From GSA-30 sp036568765 (GTDB taxonomy: Bacteria > Pseudomonadota > Gammaproteobacteria > Xanthomonadales > Rhodanobacteraceae): a stretch of DNA of 19,209 nucleotides. Below are positions 15,545 through 19,209 of this stretch, in pieces. The position numbers and the translations under genes are program-made. The DNA lies in assembly GCF_036568765.1 (NCBI RefSeq), contig NZ_DATCRY010000030.1, positions 1 through 19,209 of the forward strand, given 5' to 3'. The first letter of the stretch is position 1. The number at the start of each line of letters is the position of its first letter. The notes below the pieces were generated by a model. The model saw only the letters and a program-made list of their open reading frames with translations, was not told the DNA's origin and made no database searches.

Positions 15545-16765
15545 TCAGCCCTTGACGCACAACACCTGGCTAAGGGTATGCACGACCTCAACCAGGTCGC
15601 GCTGCGCCGCCATGACCGCGTCGATGGATTTGTACGCGGCGGGCGACTCGTCGATCACCGCGGCATCCTTGCGGCATTCGACATGCGCCGTCGCCTCACG
15701 GTGCTGCGCCAGCGTGATATTCGCGCGCGCTGCGCTGCGGCTCATGACACGACCTGCACCATGGCTGCAGCTATGAAAGCTCTCCGGGTGCCCCTTGCCA
15801 CGCACGATATAGCTGCGCGTCCCCATGCTGCCCGGAATAATGCCCAGCTCGCCTTCACGCGCGCTCACGGCGCCCTTGCGGGTCACCAGCAACGATTCGC
15901 CATAGTGCGTTTCGCGCTGAACATAGTTGTGGTGGCAATTGACCGCCATCTTCGCCAGCTGGAACCTCGGCAGATGACGACGCAGCTCGGCCAGCACGCG
16001 CTCGAGCATCACCTGGCGGTTGTAGCGGGCATAGTCCTGCGCCCAGGATACCGCTTCGACATAGTCGTCGAACAAGGCCTCGCCTTCCATGAAGAAGGCC
16101 AGATCCTTGTCGGGTATGCGAAAGCCCAGCACGCGTCGCGACAGTTCCTCGCGTGCACGCTCGATAAAGTAGGTACCGATCAGGTTGCCGGTACCGCGCG
16201 AGCCCGAATGCAGCATCACCCATACGGCACCGCTCTCGTCGAGGCACAGTTCGATAAAATGATTGCCGCCGCCGAGCGTGCCCAATTGTTGCTCGACTTT
16301 GTCGGTGCGGATGCGCCGATGCTTGGCTTTGATCGCTCCCACGCGCTCGATCAGACCGGACCGCGCGAGCGCCGAATCGACACTCGCAGGCATGCGCCGA
16401 TGCTCCCCGCCGCGGCCGTTGCCCACCGGTACGCAGCGCTCGATCGACGCGCGCAGGCGCGCCAGGCTGTCCGGGAGATCGTTCGCCCTCAATGTGGTCC
16501 GCACGGCAGCCATGCCGCAGCCAATGTCGACGCCTACCGCGGCCGGAATGATCGCCCCGCGAGTGGGCAACACCGAGCCTACGGTAGCGCCCTTGCCCAC
16601 ATGCACGTCAGGCATAGCGGCCACCCATGGCCCCACGAATGGAAGCCCACACAGATGCTGCAGTTGCTCGCGCGCCTTGGCGTCTACCGGCACACCGTTG
16701 ACCCAGCCCTTGATCGGAATGCGGCTGTCCGCGGCATGCAGGAGTCGATAGTTCTGTTCGCTCAT
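15545..16765 (-). CDS. rtcB: RNA-splicing ligase RtcB
   Basis: RtcB is a GTP- and manganese-dependent ligase that joins RNA 2',3'-cyclic-phosphate (or 3'-phosphate) ends to 5'-OH ends, the kind of break left by many ribotoxins. The 406-residue protein has the full set of active-site motifs: GVDIGCGM (Cys83, metal), LGTLGGGNHFIEL (His169), MLHSGSRG (His186), VNCHHNY (278-279, metal), GSMGTRSYIV, and SCSHGAGR with His335, the residue that takes the GMP. It is therefore probably active. It lies 55 nt after slipin on the same strand and ends at a strong terminator. Neither the cyclase RtcA nor the regulator RtcR is in the window. The upstream tRNA-like RNAs point to a role in tRNA repair. Confidence 0.97.
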   Translation of the reverse strand: MSEQNYRLLHAADSRIPIKGWVNGVPVDAKAREQLQHLCGLPFVGPWVAAMPDVHVGKGATVGSVLPTRGAIIPAAVGVDIGCGMAAVRTTLRANDLPDSLARLRASIERCVPVGNGRGGEHRRMPASVDSALARSGLIERVGAIKAKHRRIRTDKVEQQLGTLGGGNHFIELCLDESGAVWVMLHSGSRGTGNLIGTYFIERAREELSRRVLGFRIPDKDLAFFMEGEALFDDYVEAVSWAQDYARYNRQVMLERVLAELRRHLPRFQLAKMAVNCHHNYVQRETHYGESLLVTRKGAVSAREGELGIIPGSMGTRSYIVRGKGHPESFHSCSHGAGRVMSRSAARANITLAQHREATAHVECRKDAAVIDESPAAYKSIDAVMAAQRDLVEVVHTLSQVLCVKG

Positions 16766-16820
16766 AAATATTTCTTCCCTAAAAGACCTCGATGCCGATT
16801 CCGTCCGGCACCAAAGCTTG

Positions 16821-17939
16821 CTACGTCTTCAACCCGATCACCTCGTTCAGCACGCCGTCGAGGCCACCGAACACAGTGAACTTGTCGATCTTTTCGGTGA
16901 CCTTCTCCAAGGCCTCCAATTCCTTCAAGCGCATCAGCACAGGACTGCCCTCGATCAGCTTCGCGGTGTTCAGCAACGAACGGGTCGCGTTCGCTTCCTC
17001 GCGACGACGGATCACGTTAGCCTGGGCGGCTTTCTCTGCCTGCACCACGCTATTGAGGATGTCCTTCATCTCGCCAGGCAGGATCACGTCCTTCACACCC
17101 ACGCCCTGCACTTCCAGACCGAGCTCGACCACACGTCCACGTACATAAGCAAAGATGTCCGCATCCAGCGACGCCTTGTCGCCAAGCAACTCGTCGAGGG
17201 TCTTGGCTGACACCGCCTTTCGCAAGCCGTATTGCAACTCGCGATAGACATAGTCGAGATACTTCGCCACTCGCGTACGCGCAGCGATCGGATCGACCAC
17301 CCGGAGAGTCGCTGCCAGGTTCACGCGCAGGCTGACCCTGTCGCGCGTCAACAGCTCCTGACCGGACACTTCCAGCGACTGCACGCGCAAGTCGATCACC
17401 TCGGCGGTGACGTTCTTGCCGAAGTTCCAGTACGCATACGCGCCCGACGCCAACACCCCCTGCAGCTTGCCGTCGATGAATACCAGGCCGGCCCACTCCT
17501 CCGGAACATCCACGGCGATCGCCACCTTGCCGATCACGCCAAGCTGACGCAGACGGTTGGCCACGTCGGCACGAATCGAAAGGCTATCGGCCAGCGATAC
17601 GGTCTCGACCCGCACCGGCACCATCGCCTGCCAATACAACTTGCGCGTTCCCGGCATCAGGATGTCTTCGAGCTTGCCATTCTTGAAGACGAGACCGACT
17701 TCGTCGGTGTCGATATCTGCCACCAGGAACGAGCCGGCAAACAAGCCGGCGGCCATCAACGCCTCAGCGTCCGCTCCAGCGTACTCGGGGCGGGTCATAT
17801 CGTGCATCGCGACGACGATCCTGCCGAACGGATCGAAGTAACGATAGACGCCCGGGGCAAGAATGCGCTCGGCACGACGGTTGCGGTACAGCAGGCCGCG
17901 CTCGCCGTCGCCGATCACGATCTGCTTGATCCAGAACAT
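16821..17939 (-). CDS. Slipin (SPFH/stomatin-family) protein with a triplicated N-terminal module
   Basis: The product is 372 residues. The ATG at 17939 has a perfect AAGGAG 6 nt upstream. The C-terminal half is a typical SPFH/slipin core: EVIDLRVQSLEVSGQELLTRDRVSLRVNLAATLRVVDP (about 180-217), AVSAKTLDELLGDK, and GLEVQGVGVKDVILPGEMKDILNSVVQAEKAAQANVIRRREEANATRSLLNTA with its long helix. Unlike ordinary slipins it has no N-terminal membrane helix. Instead, a module of the form 'GLVF..GKLE.ILxPG.Y.YW' occurs three times, beginning near residues 12, 80 and 148. SPFH proteins build membrane-associated scaffolds. Being first in an operon with rtcB suggests it scaffolds the ligase or senses damage, which is inference. 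The gene follows a long structured leader containing two tRNA-like RNAs. Confidence 0.9.
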   Translation of the reverse strand: MFWIKQIVIGDGERGLLYRNRRAERILAPGVYRYFDPFGRIVVAMHDMTRPEYAGADAEALMAAGLFAGSFLVADIDTDEVGLVFKNGKLEDILMPGTRKLYWQAMVPVRVETVSLADSLSIRADVANRLRQLGVIGKVAIAVDVPEEWAGLVFIDGKLQGVLASGAYAYWNFGKNVTAEVIDLRVQSLEVSGQELLTRDRVSLRVNLAATLRVVDPIAARTRVAKYLDYVYRELQYGLRKAVSAKTLDELLGDKASLDADIFAYVRGRVVELGLEVQGVGVKDVILPGEMKDILNSVVQAEKAAQANVIRRREEANATRSLLNTAKLIEGSPVLMRLKELEALEKVTEKIDKFTVFGGLDGVLNEVIGLKT

Positions 17940-18214
17940 GGGGATTCTCCTTTTTTATTCCGGTATAAGACCCGCCTTTTATCCAAGCGATGCCGCGGGC
18001 AATTGCATACGCTCTTTTTTTGACAATAACCGTCCATGCGGCGCATATAACGTACGAGCCGCAGGGAATATAAAATTTTAGGCGGAAACGCCTCTTCACA
18101 AAGAGACCGCAGAGCGCGCCGTGCTTTTATCGCAGCAGCACAAAGCAGAGCCGCCATCGTCACTCCCTGACGAAGGCTGCGCCACCTTGACCGGTCCGAT
18201 GCAAGGACGACGGC
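17940..18214 (-). other. Untranslated leader / promoter region of slipin-rtcB
   Basis: About 275 bp without a convincing gene. It is more AT-rich than its surroundings near the slipin start, with runs of A/T (e.g. 18013-18020, 18069-18079). A small hairpin (AGGCG/CGCCT, 18080-18093) and a second one (TCGTCA/TGACGA, 18157-18173) are visible. The second holds GGGAG in its loop just before an ATG. I find no clear sigma70 or sigma54 promoter. GG-N10-GC matches with the full TGGCAC/TTGC context are absent. Confidence 0.4.
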
Positions 18215-18296
18215 CCGGCAACCTCCTCGCTGCGTCATGAACCCGGCACACCTTCCTTGATGTAGCCGCTTCCCCGACGCACGAGGCGTTTCCCGG
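18215..18296 (-). ncRNA. Long imperfect stem-loop in the slipin-rtcB leader
   Basis: The 5' arm (18296-18276) and 3' arm (18236-18215) can form 18 pairs. CCGG pairs with CCGG, AA with TT, a C-G pair follows, then CCTCG pairs with CGAGG and TGCGTC with GACGCA. Three single mismatches and one bulged G interrupt the stem, and the apical loop is 39 nt. It lies directly downstream of the tRNA-like pair on the same strand. Either a structured RNA element of the operon leader or part of a larger non-coding RNA together with the tRNA mimics. Structure is read from the sequence; function unknown. Confidence 0.5.
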
Positions 18297-18297
18297 T

Positions 18298-18311
18298 AGG
18301 GCTTTCGCCCT
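18298..18311 (-). ncRNA. GNRA hairpin after the second tRNA-like RNA
   Basis: On the minus strand AGGGC and GCCCT form a perfect 5-bp stem capped by GAAA, a stable GNRA tetraloop. It starts 4 nt after the encoded CCA of the second tRNA-like unit. No T tract follows, so it is not a terminator. It may be a processing boundary or a tertiary-contact element. Confidence 0.5.
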
Positions 18312-18315
18312 GATT

Positions 18316-18389
18316 TGGTTATGGAGTGGGAATCGAACCCACGACACTCGAACGTTTAATTCGATGCTCGGACCATTTGAGCTTTCCAT
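18316..18389 (-). ncRNA. tRNA-like RNA B (seven-nt anticodon loop reading AAA, weak acceptor stem)
   Basis: Read on the minus strand it folds as a cloverleaf. The acceptor is only 5 bp (ATGGA/TCCAT). The D arm is GCTC/GAGC around a 9-nt loop with GG. The anticodon arm is TCGAA/TTCGA around TTAAACG. A 5-nt variable loop and a perfect T arm (GTGGG/CCCAC, loop TTCGATT) follow, and the 3' end encodes AACCA. Oddities argue against a working tRNA: the short acceptor, A instead of U at position 8, the last D-loop base C instead of A21, an AAA anticodon (not used by bacteria for Phe), and C at position 37. It begins on the last base of the CCA of unit A. It is probably a tRNA mimic tied to slipin-rtcB; a decayed tRNA-Phe-like gene is the alternative. 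Confidence 0.75.
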
Positions 18390-18457
18390 GGTCGACGTGC
18401 CGGACTTGAACCGGCGACCAACGGTTCCCCGTTGCTCTACCCTCTGAGCTAACGTCG
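18389..18457 (-). ncRNA. tRNA-like RNA A (anticodon loop replaced by a GGAA tetraloop)
   Basis: This is a 69-nt minus-strand unit. The acceptor is 6 bp (CGACGT/ACGTCG), followed by the canonical T8-A9 linker. The D arm is perfect (GCTC/GAGC) with a GGG-containing loop, and the T arm is perfect (GCCGG/CCGGC, loop TTCAAGT). A discriminator A and encoded CCA follow. Where the anticodon arm should be, AACGG-GGAA-CCGTT forms a short stem closed by a GNRA-type tetraloop, so there is no anticodon and the RNA cannot decode. Elbow contacts (GG in the D loop, TTCRANY T loop) are kept. That fits an RNA selected to look like a tRNA body to processing or repair enzymes. It lies ~450 nt upstream of slipin-rtcB on the same strand. 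TATACC, 3 nt before the preceding GTAA, is a possible -10 with no matching -35. Confidence 0.78.
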
Positions 18458-18459
18458 TT

Positions 18460-18763
18460 ACCGGGTATATTTGTGCAATCGCGGCATACGCTTGCGGCAA
18501 AGCCGGGCGCACCGGCCGGGCGTTCGAACCCGAACCGCTAGCGAATTGCCCTCACATACCCGCATTGCCGATTATTCATCGACAACTCCTGCGTCGATCG
18601 TTCCGCGCCGTCCGCACCGAAGCATCCAGGTGCAGCGCTTATGCGCCTGTGGCAAAAACCCAAGCTCTTTCCTCGGCCTTCCCGTCCAGCCGGATGCTTC
18701 GGAGCCAGGTATACCGGACCGATCCACAATGCTTTTGAACGCAATACACCTTTGCGAACGCCC
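18460..18763. other. About 300 bp without a supported gene, between attenuator and tRNA-like RNAs
   Basis: No frame here looks like a protein. It holds a long inverted repeat (listed separately). It also holds a lone T-arm-like stretch on the minus strand (CGGG, TTCGAAC, then GCCCG; 18517-18532) that could be a relic of a third tRNA-like unit. A 13-codon minus-strand frame (ATG at 18579, AGGAG 7 nt upstream, product MNNRQCGYVRAIR) is also present and may be chance. Confidence 0.35.
18617..18702. repeat. Perfect 11-bp inverted repeat enclosing a second hairpin
   Basis: CCGAAGCATCC (18617-18627) and GGATGCTTCGG (18692-18702) are exact complements 64 nt apart. Inside, CAGGTGC (18627-18633) and GCGCCTG (18643-18649) form a smaller stem around AGCGCTTAT. 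With a G-U wobble this folds slightly better as plus-strand RNA. It may be a structured RNA, or the ends of a small non-autonomous element. Confidence 0.5.
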
Positions 18764-18835
18764 AAAACAAAACGCCCCCGGTATGGAACCCGAGGGCGTT
18801 CGCTTTGCCTCGGGAGATCGGGCCGACCGATCTCC
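18764..18835 (-). promoter_or_regulatory. Transcription attenuator: pause hairpin, antiterminator and terminator
   Basis: Three alternative minus-strand stems are visible. The pause hairpin is GGAGATCGG/CCGATCTCC (9 bp, 18813-18835). The antiterminator is CCCGAGG/CCTCGGG (7 bp, arms 18808-18814 and 18789-18795). The terminator is AACGCCC..CGG/CCG..GGGCGTT (18771-18800), followed by TTTTGTTTT. The antiterminator shares bases with both other stems, so it can only form when they do not: the classic 1:2, 2:3, 3:4 attenuator design. A 33-codon leader peptide ends 18 nt upstream. No amino-acid biosynthesis gene follows; the next genes are the tRNA-like RNAs and slipin-rtcB. Confidence 0.8.
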
Positions 18836-18853
18836 GCAAGGATGAAAGGTCGA

Positions 18854-18955
18854 TCAGTGCATGCTTACCTGACGATCGCGCAGCACGAGCGCAACCATGC
18901 CGCGGCATGGGCGCGGGCAGTGCAGCTTCATGTTGTCAGCGATAAACAGTTGCAT
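18854..18955 (-). CDS. Leader peptide of an attenuator (33 residues)
   Basis: A short frame starts at an ATG with AGGA 6 nt upstream, about 40 nt after the predicted transcription start. It ends 18 nt before the attenuator hairpins. The product starts MQLFIADNMKLHC and ends with GMVALVLRDRQVSMH. The cluster Val-Ala-Leu-Val-Leu would suit branched-chain amino-acid sensing, but the run is short and no ilv or leu gene lies downstream in the window. The bases just after its stop (ATCGACC) can pair with CGGTCG inside the pause hairpin. A ribosome at the end of the frame could therefore change which stem forms. The peptide itself probably has no function beyond being translated. Confidence 0.6.
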   Translation of the reverse strand: MQLFIADNMKLHCPRPCRGMVALVLRDRQVSMH

Positions 18956-19001
18956 GACAGTTCCTGACGATGAAATGGTGCCGCTAGCGGCATGGGCGCG
19001 A

Positions 19002-19030
19002 ACAATACGACGACTTGCGTCGTCCTGCAA
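19002..19030 (-). promoter_or_regulatory. Sigma70-type promoter of the leader-peptide transcript
   Basis: TTGCAG, a 17-bp spacer and TATTGT on the minus strand make a good consensus promoter. The spacer itself holds an inverted repeat (ACGACG/CGTCGT, around CAAGT), which may be an operator. The transcript would start near 18995, about 40 nt before the leader ATG. Confidence 0.6.
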
Positions 19031-19059
19031 GTATTTTTTAATTTATTTTTATGGAATGT

Positions 19060-19209
19060 TTATAACCAGCCTTTTTGCCGCGCCATGCGATAAGCCTCGA
19101 TGCGATTGGTTACGCCGAGTTTACCGATGGCTTCGGATAGATAATTTCGCACCGTGCCGTGCGAAAGATTCAACTGGGCAGCGATATCGGTCGCCGACAG
19201 ACCTTCGCC
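19060..19209 (-). CDS. LuxR/NarL-type response regulator, C-terminal HTH part (cut by window edge)
   Basis: Only the last 49 codons are in the window. They encode the second half of a GerE/LuxR helix-turn-helix: GEGLSATDIAAQLNLSHGAVRNYLSEAIGKLGVTNRIEAYRMARQKGWL. This is the usual 'G.s..eIA..L.lS.gTVrnhls..i.KLgv.nR.eA...A...Gwl' pattern. The wording AVRNYLSEAIGKLG and the ending KGWL are typical of DesR/NarL-type two-component regulators that act on nearby membrane or transport genes. Its cognate kinase would lie outside the window. An AT-rich stretch with T/A runs (19033-19050) follows the stop codon. The next promoter on the same strand begins 30 nt downstream. Confidence 0.88.
   Translation of the reverse strand, partial: GEGLSATDIAAQLNLSHGTVRNYLSEAIGKLGVTNRIEAYRMARQKGWL

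Noticed and set aside
15458..16879. 473-codon plus-strand frame opposite rtcB
   Set aside because: Antisense of a gene with all RtcB active-site motifs.
17915..18157. 80-codon minus-strand frame starting MAALLCAAAIKARRAL upstream of slipin
   Set aside because: It has a plausible ribosome site, but the composition is Arg/Cys-rich and irregular, it overlaps the slipin start out of frame and it resembles no known protein; kept only as a finding about the hairpin.
18096..18512. 138-codon minus-strand frame
   Set aside because: It is read straight through both tRNA-like RNAs and the long stem, so it is a frame over RNA genes.
18457..18560. Possible sigma54 promoter in front of the tRNA-like RNAs (GGGCAATTCGCTAGC)
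   Set aside because: GG-N10-GC spacing is right but only about 7 of 12 consensus bases match and the TTGC part is broken; too weak to call.
18641..18967. 108-codon plus-strand frame (contains TKRPRYGTRGRSLC)
   Set aside because: It is the antisense of the attenuator and leader peptide; the apparent coding look comes from the hairpins.

Overview
The window looks like chromosomal DNA of a GC-rich gammaproteobacterium of the order Xanthomonadales (Lysobacterales), most likely a Rhodanobacteraceae-type genus such as Dyella, Rhodanobacter or Luteibacter. This is inferred from the amgK-murU pair, a queA/tgt/yajC/secD/secF block, a REP element of the GTAGGAGCGGCTTC type and the style of the proteins. 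It is not proven by any single marker.

Left part (1-4330). The 5' end of a TolC-like outer-membrane efflux gene and a small Cys/His-bearing membrane protein gene run leftward. Divergent from them, amgK and murU (overlapping by ATGA) encode the two steps that turn recycled N-acetylmuramate into UDP-MurNAc. They are followed by a membrane fatty-acid-hydroxylase/sterol-desaturase protein. An inverted REP pair and a leftward GYF-domain membrane protein close this part.

Middle part (4356-11768). The conserved order queA-tgt-yajC-secD-secF is present on the minus strand: two queuosine-tRNA enzymes, then three subunits of the Sec accessory complex. A rightward OprP/OprO-type porin gene with a convincing Pho box sits between tgt and yajC and splits the block in two. 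A strong terminator follows secF, and a terminator-like hairpin lies between yajC and secD.

Next (11769-15469) comes a two-gene minus-strand operon: a DUF3142 lipoprotein and a large, helical-repeat, membrane-anchored protein of unknown function.

Right part (15507-19209). This is the most interesting region. On the minus strand, in transcription order, there is the end of a LuxR-type response regulator gene, then a sigma70-like promoter. That promoter drives a 33-codon leader peptide with a textbook attenuator: a pause hairpin, an antiterminator and a terminator that are mutually exclusive. About 300 nt of non-coding, partly self-complementary DNA follows. Then come two tandem tRNA-like RNAs, one with its anticodon loop replaced by a GGAA tetraloop, a GNRA hairpin, a long imperfect stem-loop, and finally slipin and rtcB with a terminator. 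The slipin protein carries three copies of a short module at exactly 68-residue spacing. The arrangement suggests an RNA-repair operon that carries its own tRNA mimics. It recalls the known Salmonella rsr-yrlBA-rtcBA theme (tRNA-mimicking Y RNAs next to RtcB), but here without Rsr, RtcA or RtcR in view. No CRISPR array, insertion sequence or rRNA was found.
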